Shown: positions 36,168 through 49,734 of the stretch, in pieces
How positions within the stretch are numbered: position 1 is the stretch's first letter
Layout of the letters: each line of letters starts with the position of its first letter
Notes under the pieces: generated by a model
Told to the model about the DNA's origin: nothing
Databases searched by the model: none
What the model saw: the letters and a program-made list of their open reading frames with translations, nothing else
Made by a program: the position numbers and the translations under genes
NCBI GenBank assembly: GCA_026874595.1
Contig: CM049306.1
Span: 26,155,519 to 26,219,518, forward strand
From: Sipunculus nudus
Lineage: Eukaryota > Annelida > Sipuncula > Golfingiida > Sipunculidae
Reading direction: 5' to 3'
DNA length: 64,000 bases

Positions 36168-37466
36168 TACGGAAGCGTATTGCTGCCACCTGGTAAAAGA
36201 AAAATCATTTTTTATCTCGTACGTACAACATACTATCTCGTACGTACGACATATTATCTCGTACGTACGACATACTATCTCGTACGTACGACATATTATC
36301 TCGTACGTACGACATAATCTAACGCACCAGATTCACAGAATACACAACAGGCCAACTGATATATGTATAAGCAATATATATATGTTAAATAATGCGTGTT
36401 CGTACCCTAACTACACAGCATCTTCACCTTGCATACCCTCGGAACACCGTTGAACAGAAAAAAATACACATGATTATTTATGTTTTTATTTATTTATACT
36501 ATACATTTAAATGCTATTCGATTTATCATTTTTTTTCTTTGTGTCTAGGTTTCGGAAATATTTCAAGGAAATGAAATTTATCATATCGTTTTCTGCCAGT
36601 CATATACAGAACTTTCATTTTTAAAAAGGTAATTAAATTCTGTTAGCAGTGTATGATGTTATAATGATGAGCCTGTCATACTATTAATAGGAAAAAAATA
36701 TTGCCTTTGCCAAATTGAAACAACCTTTTGGAGAAGGAAGGGATCGGACAAGAGGTACAGCTAACAAATAGCCTGATTGTAAGTAATTGAAAATGGATAT
36801 ATGTGAGGTATGTTTCTTATATACCAAAACTGATCTGTATAAGAACTAGATTTATGACATAACGCACAGTGTCACTCGCCCTACTGTAATTGGCACGAAG
36901 TTCAACTGATGGGATCAAGCACTTCGCTTCATAATATGTGAATCAGGACCCTCTCCTTATGGGCATCTCTGTATTACAGACACCTCCTATATTTTGACAC
37001 TCAAGGTTCATATTCTTTTGTAATAATATGTATTTTGTCTCAGGTAATCGTGTGTGAGTAAACATAGTGCACCTTTGTCTGTTTACTATAACAAGGCCGC
37101 GTGACCAGAAGCAAGATCTTAGTCTAGCACACGCGACACTTATAAAAAAAGAGAAGAAACATGAAAGAAAAAACACCTAGGAAAGCTTGAAAAATATTGA
37201 TTTGTGAAGTTTAATTTCACGGCCACCAGGTGGCGTTAGCGCTATTTGTTTTGCCTTATTGATCGCGCCCAGGGCAAGTTTTTTTCCCCACTTGTATACA
37301 GGAGAAAGCAAACGAAGAACGAAGTATTTAAAGATACCGTAATAGTTTAAGAAGACTAAATTGTATTTCATGTATACTCAAAATACCTGGTTTGTAAAAT
37401 GTTAATAGGTCCTTTTTTCATTTAAACTCTCTATTATACAATCGGCTCTCTCTCTCTCTTTCTCTA

Positions 37467-37543
<77 letters not shown>

Positions 37544-37622
37544 CTCTGAAGAAAAACAACACTGTAAATTCACTACAGTCTGTTTCACGGGATGCGACCA
37601 GATCATCAGGTGAATGTTGTTA

Positions 37623-37674
<52 letters not shown>

Positions 37675-37675
37675 T

Positions 37676-37707
<32 letters not shown>

Positions 37708-39166
37708 AAAAGGCTGAAAGCCTTTGGATATAATACCAGCGCTGTGTTAGAATGAATCAGCCGGTGGATACTATTAATGTCATTAGTAATACATGTAATG
37801 TCTATCAGAGGTTCTTGTTTGACCAGATAAAATATCCCGACATGTGCAAGGGACACAATTAGTTATTGTTACTTGCGGGGGATTCCTATGCTTATATGGC
37901 AAATTTGAATTGGAAATAAAATTTAGAAACGAGACCAATCGTTCAGAAACAAGACAAACACAGCGCTCACGCCACCTGGTGGTGGTACAGCATAAATTCA
38001 CAATTCAAGGGTTTTCAAGCGCCTGTAGGTGTTCCTTCTTTCATGTTACTTTTCTTTTTATAATTATCGCATGTGCGCGACCAAGATTTTTCCTCTGGTC
38101 ATCCGACCTTCCTTTGTAAACACTTAACAGACACTTCTGTAATACGGAGATGCACAATAGGAGAGGTTCATGATTCATATATTATGAAACGAAGTGCTTG
38201 ATCCCATAAGTTGCACTTCATGCCGTTTACAGAAGGGCGAGTTACACGCACATGTACCGCATACAAGATCTTATACCAATCCGCAAATAAGACAAATCTG
38301 AGGTGTAGATTTTACCACCACTTCAGCCTGACATATCAGGTTAAGACTTATTTTAGAATTTCGAATTATTCTGTCACAGATTAATCGCACTTCCATGAGT
38401 GATAGTTTTAATATATATTTTTTATAATTTAGTTCAAAATAAAAATTATACGTACCCCATTAAATGGCTGTATATGCATTAAATAGTTTAAAAGATCAAC
38501 TACACGAAGCGTTATGTATAAACCTAGTTCTTAAAAAGTTCAGTTTAGAATATTAGAAACCTATACCCAACAAATACCCAATCTCAGTTACTTAAAATCA
38601 GGCTATTTGGATGCTGTACCTCTTGTCCAAACCCTACTTTCTCCAAAAAGTAGTTTCCGTTTGGCAAAGACAAGATTTGCTTCTTATTAACATTATGACA
38701 GGCTCACTATTATTACATCATATACAGATAACATTATTTACTCACCTGTCTAAAAATGGGAGTTCTGTATATGACTCTAAGACAACGAAATATTACAGAA
38801 ACCTGGACACACACAAAAAAATTGTAAATAAAATAGCATTTAAATATATACTATAAATAAATAGATATATGTGAGTGTGTGTGTTAGTTTCAACGGTGGT
38901 CCAGCGGTTTGCAAGGAAGTGGAGATGTTGTATATATAGTTAATGTGAAAACTTACATTATTTAACATATACATATTGCTCATACATATATCTGTTGGTA
39001 TGTTGTCTAGTCTATGAATCAGATCCGTGAGATTTATTAGGTCGTACGTACGAGATAGTATGTCGTACGTAAGAGATAGTATGTCGTATGTACGAGATAG
39101 TATGTCGTACGTACGAGATAAATAATTTATTTTTCTTTTACCCGGTGGCAGCAATACGCTTCCGTA
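36168..39166. mobile_element. 3.0-kb foldback transposon
   Basis: The ends TACGGAAGCGTATTGCTGCC and its complement at 39147-39166 pair exactly. Flanks cgttac (36162-36167) and cgttac (39167-39172) form a 6-bp target duplication. The arms continue inwards: a minisatellite of about 21 bp containing 'ctcgtacgtacgacata' at 36215-36316 is inverted at about 39039-39121; 'gggatcaagcacttcg' near 36911 is inverted near 38180; 'ccaccaggtggcgttagcgc' at 37222-37241 is inverted near 37957-37982. The arms are about 1.1-1.4 kb, with a centre around 37260-37950 that itself holds inverted CT/TA and TA/TG microsatellites. No transposase frame seen. Confidence 0.75.
37440..37712. repeat. Paired microsatellites (CT-CA-TA and TA-TG)
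   Basis: CT, CA and TA runs at about 37445-37535, then TA and TG runs at about 37625-37707, in mirror order in the centre of the foldback element. They generate spurious YIYIYI and ERERER frames. Confidence 0.9.
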
Positions 39167-39600
39167 CGTTACATACCGATACTTTAAATATAACCAGACC
39201 GGTCAACAATATCTATTCACGGTGAACATTGTATTAATGTAACGTAATTATATAAATGTTATTTTCTCAGATAAGTTTGAACAAATGGCAGAGTAATATT
39301 GATAACTGTAGAATAATTTTCAGGTTACAGCTCTGTACAAAGCTGATATATAGATGTATACAGAAAACCTTAGAATCACAAAAAAACATATACAATATGG
39401 CTTCATGTAAAAATATATTTATACATGCATACACGCAAAGATACGAATACTAAGGCATACACATATACGTACTTATATACATGTATACATATATATGATC
39501 CTACATATACACATATATATTCTTATATTCATAAAGTACAATTAACTCTATGCGCATCATATCATTTTGGGGGGAATACACATCGCTTGACACAAATAAA

Positions 39601-40560
39601 CTAGAATACGGGTAGTCAACAAGCGACTTTGTATATCCGCCGAAATCAGAGTGGGACGGATGAAGTGAGGCATGGATTGAGTGGCAGGGGGAACTAGAGT
39701 AAGGTGTGTTGCATATTAGCCTGGATGTCTGCAGCCAAAATATGTATGTAGATGGCGCCATCTGCTAGAAAATACAGAAAGCTATCCAAGCTTTATACAT
39801 ATGCAAACTTTTAGGCAGATAAGTAAAACCTCTGCTTGTATACCAGTGATGTTATCCCACAGCAGACAAACAGAACGACGCTGTTGCAAAAATGGTTGCA
39901 GGTGGCGCCAACAACTTTGTGTATGATAAAGAGCGATGTGAGATCTATACACATGCAAAATTTTAGGGGGATATGTCAAACCAGTCCTGAGATATAAGCC
40001 CGGATGTCTGCAGCGTAAACATAAATGAAGGTGGCGCCACCTGCCACAAAATCCAGAAAGCTATCCAAGTTGTACATACATGCAAAATTTTAGTGAGATA
40101 AGTCAAACCACTGCCGAGATATGAGTGATTTTTTTCCCACGGCAGAGAGACAGACGGGCGCTGTGCAAAAATGGTAGCAGGTGGGGCCACCAGTTTTGCG
40201 TATGATAAAGAGCTATGTGAGATCTATACAAATGCAAAATATCTGGAGGATACGTCAAACCAGTCCTGAGAGATAAGCCTCAACGCGTAGGGTGAACGTG
40301 TAGGGTGCGCCACCTGATATAAATCAAGAAAGCTATCCAGGATGAATACACATGCAAAATTTCAGGTGGATAAGTCCAACTACTGTAGAGATATGAGTAA
40401 TTTTTTATCCCAAGGCAGATGAACAGATGGACGCTGTGCATAAATGGTTGCAGGTGGCGCTACCATTTTGTGTATGTTATTAAGCTATCCAAAGGCTACA
40501 TTTGCGCAAAATTTTTAGCCTGATTGGTCAAACGAGTCCGAAGATATTTGGGTTAATGTG
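39601..40560. mobile_element. Hairpin-ended element with about 277-bp units, copy 2
   Basis: Starts CTAGAATACGGGTAGTC, as at 27445, and shares 'gtgaggcatggattgagtgg' and the ggtggcgcc units (about 39888, 40167 and 40440). The 5' hairpin is partly decayed in this copy. Right end approximate. Intergenic. Confidence 0.65.
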
Positions 40561-41050
40561 TCAAAACAGACGCACAGATGGGCGCACTGGAGAGAGGAAA
40601 GGTCAGAAGTCAAACGGAAAATATTTTGGTACCAGTTCACATTAGACCTGATAATCATGTAAAGTTTCGGAAAAATCTGTCCAGTGGTCTCAGAGTTCTC
40701 TTCCGGAAACGAATGCGGTCAAACCAGGTCAAAAACATAGTATCCGCAAAACTTTGTTAAGAGACAATAGTTCGAATGTAGCCTTTTTCTGAATTATCAT
40801 TATACTTTCCGAAAAATATCTCAATTTCGTTAAGTCTTATATTTGCCATGAATAATGCATCCCACCATATAACAAGGTCCTGCCACAAATTTAGAACATC
40901 TCTTCATTAATAATATTTGTGTATCAGGGTTTCTTCTTCTTCATGACAATGTTTGCAGACAGTAGAACGTACAGTATTCATTTTGTAAAGCCATCTGTCA
41001 GGTGAAACTACCCTGCGAATTAATCTATATTGATGCCTTGTAGTATTACG

Positions 41051-41620
41051 GCCCACTCAAAAATTCGAAACTAGTTTCGGTTCCGGGAAAACTGGTTTTG
41101 TATGTTTTCGCCTTGTGTTTAGAAGGGACGGTTTCGGTTTTATTGGACAAATTATGATAACATCGTAAATTATTTAATATAATTAAATGAATAAATGATG
41201 GAAATATTATAAAAAGTTAGAGATCCATGTCTGGGCACCTTGAGACCAAGTGATAGCATTATTCATTGTTACTCGATAATTTATTTTGCAATTATGATGA
41301 AAAAAGACTTTCTGTGTCTTTCTCTCTATAACAGATCCAGGTGTCAAACGACATGGACACACATGCAGGATACGCGCGTCTCAACTATTGCTATATACAG
41401 GGTTATAGTAAGGAATACTAAATTCAACACACTTCCGAACCACCACCACCACCATCATAAAAGTATAAGTATCGATCTGACGGTTTTGGCGAAACCGAAA
41501 CCATCTCCGGAAATGGGTTCGCAGTTTCGCTAAAACCAGTTTCGGTTTCGCTATATTATTTAATGAGTGGTTTCCCGTAAGTGGCCAAAACCGAAACAAG
41601 TTTAGAATTTTCGAGTGGGC
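41051..41620. mobile_element. 570-bp TIR element
   Basis: The left end GCCCACTCAAAAATTCGAAA and the right end, read on the other strand, GCCCACTCGAAAATTCTAAA match at 18 of 20. The flanks attacg and atttcg could be a 6-bp target duplication with one mismatch. The interior has 'gtttcggttt' motifs near both ends and no coding sequence. Confidence 0.6.
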
Positions 41621-43529
41621 ATTTCGAGTACAAGTATAAGGTAATTGATATATTTTAGGCCAATCCTCTTCCGGTATGTGGATCTCATTGTTCCATTTTT
41701 GCACTACAGAAGGTTCGTCAAGAATTGAAGCTGTTAGTGCCTTAATTACTTATACATTTACATAAGAGTTTGCTGCCTGCATGTAAATATGTCTATTTTG
41801 GGTTGATCGGTTAAATCTAACATTGTATCTTTATTTTGTTCTTTATTGTCTTGAAGTATTTTTTTTCTATGATCTTGGTATGGCACATTGTAATCCATAT
41901 AGAAATTTAAGTAGTTCATATCAATACTGAACTTTTCTTTTATAACTTTAATAGAAATAAAAGAAATGTATTAAACTCCAACACAGCTGTATGGTTTTTA
42001 CCGTTTTATTCCAAGTTACCAAGATGACGGCTGTCGCCACATGCCGTAAGTGCGACCCACTTACGATGTTGTAACAACGTTAAACCCTTTATAGCACAAT
42101 AACCATTTTCATCCAAGATATCCCCCGTAGTTATAATTCCAGCTTTATATACCTTTGTGAGAATAATGCAGATTAATATGTATGCGGTGATTAAACCATA
42201 ATATTTCTTAAGTTACATCTTCCCTGGAAGTGGAGTGTACGTCCTTTATCAACTGTGAAAGGTTATTAAAGATATTTATGTAGAATAAGGAAAGGTCATC
42301 TGGCAAAGGCATATAAAATCTACTGTTCAGTATATAAGCTATGTTTATAGGAATCTTAAAAAAAAATCAAGAATAACTCAATTATCGTTCTTACCATATC
42401 AGTTTGAAAGATAGATCTTGCGTCACTAAGCCTGGACCATTCAAACCACTGCGTTTTTTCATTGTCGACATAAGAATAGTGTTTTATTCTACCCAGTCGT
42501 CTCATGTGGGTCTTTGGGTCATGCCATTGCCTTTAGGGATTTACCTTGGTCCAAGTGTGGAGTCATATTTACACTTCACCGTATTTTCAATGTCATGCAG
42601 ATATATAAAATTGTATCCCTATCTTTCTTTTCACCCCCCCCCCCCCCCACGCTATCTCATTCCAGTCGAATGGGACGTAAAACATGGTTCACAGTTGGGG
42701 ACAGAGAGTAACTTATTATTCAGATAGACTAGAAATGGTCATATACATGCACTCAATTTGTTATGAAACAAGAAAAATATTAAGGACAACATACACACAC
42801 TAGAACACACACACATACACTTGTCATGAAGCATATTATTGACCACTATGAGAAAACTTAACACGAAAAAAATATACTTTAATTCAAGAAAATGTAGAAA
42901 TAAAGAACCTGACGCGGTTGCTGAGAAACGAGAAAAGCACTCCAAAGAGAGCAACCATGTCCATAAATGTGGTAGCAAAGGTGGTATATTATATACCATA
43001 GGTTTTTAAATATCAGCAAATATCCAAACATCCATTGTTAATAACATACTTGCAAAGTATATCAATCATATCAATGTTAAGATGTATATAAATACCTGAG
43101 CCAGCAGGTTCGAAACTTCTGAAATATCATGCATCGAGCCGCACGAGCATTTGTCACTTAATTATATACCAATAAACGGGCAGGTGCTATTATGGTAAGA
43201 TCGAATGGATCACTTTAAAAGTAATCATTATCTAGCCACAAAGTGACATGTAATATTTTTTTATAAATAAGCGTAAATTATTACACAATACGTTTTCATT
43301 CGATTAAAATAAAACTTTTACTACGAGCAAAGCAACAATGTCTTATTTTTAGAAAACCTTTCAGATTTTTTTCAAACTTTTTACAGATTTTTAAAAATAT
43401 TTCTCCGAAGAAATAGGTAAAACTCACCGCCCTATCATCATTTTAAATTTTAAAAATATTTACATATTTTTTTCACGTACAAAACTGACTTTTTGGTGTT
43501 CATTTTGATCACATCGGGTGGAAATTCAA
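41621..43529. other. Intergenic and 3' flank of the secreted DD3-3 gene, no gene recognised
   Basis: The only open frames are short (for example 42404-42727 +) and cross a poly-C run at about 42636-42648; they have no family match and no splice context. Confidence 0.5.
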
Positions 43530-46500
43530 TTATTTCACGACGATGGTTCCTTTCTGGCTCCTGTTAGTAAAGTTGTTATTTCTGGAGCAGATATAATGAT
43601 AAATCCCCTTCTTGAACTTGAGTAAGGCACCCTCGTATGATGCGGGAGCGTTATTCAGCAGGTTGTTCATCTCCGGTTTCTTCGTGTCCGCGGCGTGAGC
43701 TTTGAGACTAGATGGACATTGGGCAGACTTCAGACATCGGTAGTAACCTGACGAGGCAATGTTGACGGCCAGGTCCTCGGGCTTCAGGTTGGTGACGCCA
43801 TGATAGATCCATTTTACCTCAGCATTCCACATGTTGCTTCTCTCGAAAGGTACAGGGAAGTTCTCATTCAGATCTTGTACCTGAACCATGTTGCTCCGGT
43901 CAGTTCCTAGAAGAGACAACCATAATATGAGACATTTACTTGTATTTTTAGCCCTTGCTTAATTTATTATTAATCATAACGCATATCTTTATGGTCTGGC
44001 TTTAGTGCTAAGGTATGCACATAGAAGGTTCTGCAAATTCGGCAGGATTACCGTTGTTATGGGAATTGGAACCTACAAAAACGGAATGACGAAACTATGA
44101 TAATAAAAATACCAATATATTGAAGCCTTTTCATAAGATTGTCTGACATACACGGTTATGTTTGTTCCTTTTAGATCTGGGCATACTAATAATACCGGAA
44201 AACTGAGATATTTAGTCAACGGAAAAGATATGTATTTAATGACTGATATTATTTTAATCTGCAAAATGGTAAGTAAACTACATTAACACGTCCACAACCC
44301 ACCGCCTGTGCCCTCTCCCGCATCACCGGCTTGTCCATCCCCGGCAGGATTACCGTTGTTATGGGAATTGGAACCTACAAAAACGGAATGACGAAACTAT
44401 GATAATAAAAATACCAATATATTGAAGCCTTTTCATAAGATTTATATATAATTTATTGACTTTAGTTTTAATCTTAATGACAAAACAAGCTTTATTAATT
44501 AAAGGGTACGTTATACTGACAAAAGAACACGGTGGCTATATGTTCGGCTATAACATGTCTTGTATATTTCTGTGTGTCTTATATGTTGAGGTGAAAATAT
44601 GAGTTTTCGTCTGCGTGTTTGTGTATATAGAGTTAAAAAAATGAAATATAAATATGTTCCAACTGTTCAATGCTGCTTATCCATTATAATATATATCAAT
44701 ATTGTCTCAGAAACCATGAAATACCTCCAGGATTGATATATTACCTGTCCATTGTACGTGAACCCTGTCGTTACTGGTGACTTCCAGGTTATTTGGGAAG
44801 AAGTCATATTCCACCGCTGGGTAGACTTGTACAATGTTTCCTCTCTTGCCCCTGACATTTAGGTTATATATAGTACTCTGTTCTTCCCCGGCTGGGCGTG
44901 ACTTCATCCTGAACACATGAGTGCGGTCCTCGAAAGTTCGGCCAAACTGTGCCGTGTTGATGGCGAGCCTCAGGGGAGACGCTCCGGCGTTGATCTCAAC
45001 GTAAGGGTTATTAGACACGGGTGACATCACCATCTTGCCCCTACAAATAACCAGTTTTCATTAAATAGTTATTCACTTCACATACCTGTAAAGTACAAGA
45101 GAGCATTCAGATATTTCAGATAATTAAGGGCTGTATCACACAGCACAGGTGACGTACACCACCATTTTTCCCCTGTTGGGATAGTCAGCTGATTTGTATT
45201 AACATCTGCTCTACATCATTCAATTTGATTTAAAGAAATTAGAGCATTGATTTTATATATTTTTTGTTCTTTGAATTTTACCCTTAATGTCATTGGAACA
45301 TAACCAGCAAGACAATGAATACTCTATGTACCTCCTTAAAACCTGTTTATACGCGATGGGTTTGTCGCCACCATCCATTATATACAGTCTTTTAATGATA
45401 AGTACCACATTTTTTTCTAAGAAAGTCATGAATTATAGGAGATACAAGACATGAGCGAAAATTACATAAAAACTAAGTCACCGGAAGAAAAGAAAGAAAG
45501 AAAGTAATAATCATCATGTTCATAAAAATATCAAACCTTTATATTATGTTTTGACTACCAGTATTATTACTTTGCGAAAATGTGGTGTCGAAATAATTTT
45601 AATAAGATTACCGCAAACCTGCATAATACGCCTTTTGTATGTAACAACATGATCTCATTTAATATGCACATATTTATGTACATAACTGAATCCAGATGAG
45701 AAACGCTATTGGCACATATCTATATGTCGTGAGTTTCATGAAAACCCGTCAAATATTTGGTAAGTCAACACAGCGCCATCGAAGTCTGAAGACTTCATTA
45801 AATATCCATAGATTTTGACGAGTATCGAACGCATGCGAGATATACCGGTTAATATTTCTGTTGAGTTTAATAAAAATCCATCATGTTCCTGCTAAGTAAT
45901 CGAGGCGACACCACAAAGCAGCCTGGTGACCTATGATTTCATTATATATGCATGGACTTGCAAAGAATCGAACTCGGGCGAGATAATCTATTGGTTAATA
46001 TTTAAAGTGAGTTTCCCATCAAAATCCCAGCAAGTTATCGTGGCGTTACTAAAAGCTAACGGACGGACGGACGCTGTCCATATATACACCATAATAAGGG
46101 CGTATAAAATACTTTGCAGGCCATAGGAATATAATGGAACAATTATCTTCGATACACGTGGAAATGTCTCTTAATGGACCAAGTGAATTATGCACGTGTG
46201 GATTAAAAGAGGACCCATGCTCCTCTGGGTCACATTATTTTGCCATCAGTTAGATTGAACATTGAAATTTGATTGAAACTCTTAAATCGTTATAATTGTC
46301 GCGCGGTCCATATCTTCAGTATTAAGGAATGTGAGAATACTATATTGTTGACGTACCTGTTTTCATTATGCCTGGAGTCAGTGAAGTATGGGTTGTAGTC
46401 ATCCGTAGAGATGTTGTACCTAATGAATGAAATTTTAATTTGCATACAGAGAGTGAAATCCCTAAAAAAAGGATAATGGAATATCTAGTAAAATTTAATT

Positions 46501-49500
46501 TAAACCACAAAATTTACCAACTCCCTACTATTAATAAAACGTTGTACAATAAGAGTCTGATGATTCTGTTGATTCATGGGATATCTGAGATAAAAGTGTA
46601 AAAACTGCTGTCCACACATGTCCAGAAAATAACTAAGTAAAGATTTACAGATCTTTTAAAAATTAATCTTAGATCATTGGTGAACCTGACTTATGTTTTC
46701 ATTAGTGTCAACTATTAGTTGACTCCAGTGTTGTGGCTGTAGGTGTGTACATCTATGTTAGAATAATTGGGAAAACATGAATGTTTATACCTGATTCTCA
46801 GCATACAGCGCTGTGTATCTCCAGAGGGAAAGAAGGGCAGAGTCCAGGTGTAGTTATTTGGTGTCCCGTGCCGTCCGTTCCCAAGATGGTTTGACCTTAC
46901 AAATTACAAGTATATTATTCAGCCAATAATTACAAGGGGTAATCTCTGTAATAAAAATTGACAGCTGTACTTATTTTCAAGGAATATAGAACAAAGATGC
47001 GGCTTGGAACATTTTTAACACCGCGTATTACTTTGGGAGAAAAAAATAATATTACCTGGACCACGGAGCTTCAGCACAGTCTGGTTCTGGTAGGGCTACA
47101 AGACATTCCTCTGTGCCAGATCTGGAGTCATGTGGGATGACCCAGATGTACTTGACAACATTGTTACTGGCACTCTCACAGGCCGCCTTATTCTTGTGTT
47201 CTAAAAGAGTTGGGGAAAAGATGAATAGTCATATTAAGCATTCGTATAATCTAAATTGCAAACAGACATTTTTACATATGGTGAAAGTATATATTATCTA
47301 TATATTAATCTTAATATTATACAGTTGGGGCACTACGCTAACGGGAGCCAAATGTAAACATTTTGGTCGTCAGTGTATATTCTTTACAATAAAAATTTCA
47401 TTTACAGTAACAAAACAAGTTACTAAACATACGACGAAATATATTTTACATGATTAATTTGCATATTTTTTATAGCCAATAATTCGGTATTTTGAGGAAA
47501 AGAAAACCTACGAGTGGCTTTTTCCAGGTAGTTATGTAAAGCGGTCCACGTGCCTCCGTTCTCTGTACATTCCTTCTCGTTGTTCCACCGGGAGTTCTTT
47601 CTCCTTGTCTTACCACCGTCCCAGAACTCCAGACATTCGTGGTAGGGCTGTGTGTTAAAACTCTTACTCTTGTAGTGACTGAAACAGCAACGTGAACACA
47701 ATCATGGTAAACTGAGAACTCAGACAGTCAAAAAGAAAATTTTATATTACAACTGACGATTGTTGTCCCTACCGTTATCATTGAACTCCTTTGTGACCGG
47801 AGCTCGGAAATGCCCGTGTGTTTGACCTTGAAATACCGGAACAGTGCTGTGTGTGTCCTAAGGGTGCCATTTTCCCATATTCCCTTGTAAACCTGAGGTT
47901 TGATAATGTTTCGCGTAAGGATTATTGCAGCATCATCTATCAGAAACTACACCGGTGTATCCAATGGGCGAACTTTCAGCGCCATTGATCATATTTGGAA
48001 TGAAACTAAACTGATCTTCAAGTGTGGAATAATGAACAGGTAATGTGCTTGTAATATTTAAAGGGATATTCAAGAGATCTCATACAACAAATACCTCTTC
48101 CAAAAGCTGTCTATAGAAAGTCAAGATCAACTCAATCAATTAAAAACTGCCCAGACTACTTCCGTTAAGTGCCATGTATTCCAATACTAATAAAACATTC
48201 CACTAGATGTCAGCACTGAGGGTTGTCCCTTACTAATCAATTTAAGAAGAACATTTCATGTATTCATGAATGCTATATATAAAAGTAAACCTGGCCATGG
48301 GGGTAATGCCACAGTTATAGTATTAAAATCATGACAATTATATTGTACGTCATTTTTAACATGTATTTATCATCTTACCTGCACATTGTAGCATTTTCGG
48401 CCAGTACAGCGATGTCTTTCCATGGAGTTGGGTGCCAGTAAGGGTAGTAGTCTCTCTCCTCTGGACATTCGTAGCCACGACGGTTTCCGTTGGCATTCTG
48501 ACGAGTGTAGATTGCGCTGCTATAGCCGAGGCCATTGTTGCCCTTTAACTTTTGATCAGCGGTAAACAGGCCTAGAAAAAGGTCGAAACACATGTGACCA
48601 TTAGGTGTTAAATTAACATCAAATAACCATGCAACTATTTCCACTTACCATGAAGATTTAGACAGCTGTATTAAATAGCATAAAAGTGTACAGCCTATAG
48701 TGTACAATATAAAATAAATATAATCATCAAATTCCAAAGAACTGATTTCTCCGAGGTAACTGTTGTTAGAAATAGTTTTAAGCCTCACCTTTTCAATAAG
48801 ATTTGTAACACATATGGTATAACATATTATATCTGGACACATTAGGGTAATGAGAGATTTTGAAATAAAAGGCAAACTCTGGGTACCTTTGTTCCTCTCT
48901 CTGACGTAGCATTTGTCGTACCATTCCCAGGGTTCATGGTAACCTTTATTCAGGTCTATGTTATTTAATCTGCGGTTATTCTTGGTGCCCTCCCTTTCAT
49001 TTTTCTGCGGTCTGTTATAATTTTGTCGTCCTGTACTTGTGCCATCACGGAAAAGATCCTGAGACTTTGACCCTGTAAATATAGTGCTCATATTATAAAT
49101 AAGAAACAACTCTCGGTGAGGCAACTACAAGCTCATCGCATGCAATATTTATATAAGATTTTGTAAATTTATTTCACAACTCATATATTATTACTATATT
49201 ACCTATATTATATTTTAAAATATTTTCCAATACTAGTTAGCTTACGCACACATCATAAATTTTATTATTGCTTATCATATGTCCTTCATTCTTCATTATC
49301 TGTATGATAAGTTAAAGCACGTTTTATGTTACTTACAGATGGCCTTAACTGTACATGTTAATTTCAACGGGGGAAAACATACAAGCCAGTTTGGGTATTT
49401 TCGGCAGAGATGAATTTAAGGGTGATAGGCATTTGTTAAGTTAGGAATGCTGGAGGTTTTTGGAAATTCTTTAAGCCTCTCTAATCTACATCGTAATTAA

Positions 49501-49648
49501 TCTGATTATATTTTCTCCGTTGGTAACGCCCTTAACCGAGAATTTCTTTCCTTTTATACTCCAATCGAGGACATTCTTTATCATGGAATCATGTTTCTAC
49601 AAGAGTAGTAATTGTTAAATTGAAAATATGTCAAATACCGTTAATGCT

Positions 49649-49734
<86 letters not shown>

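Noticed and set aside
42404-42727. 107-aa plus-strand frame
   Set aside because: It crosses a poly-C run and has no homology that I recognise.
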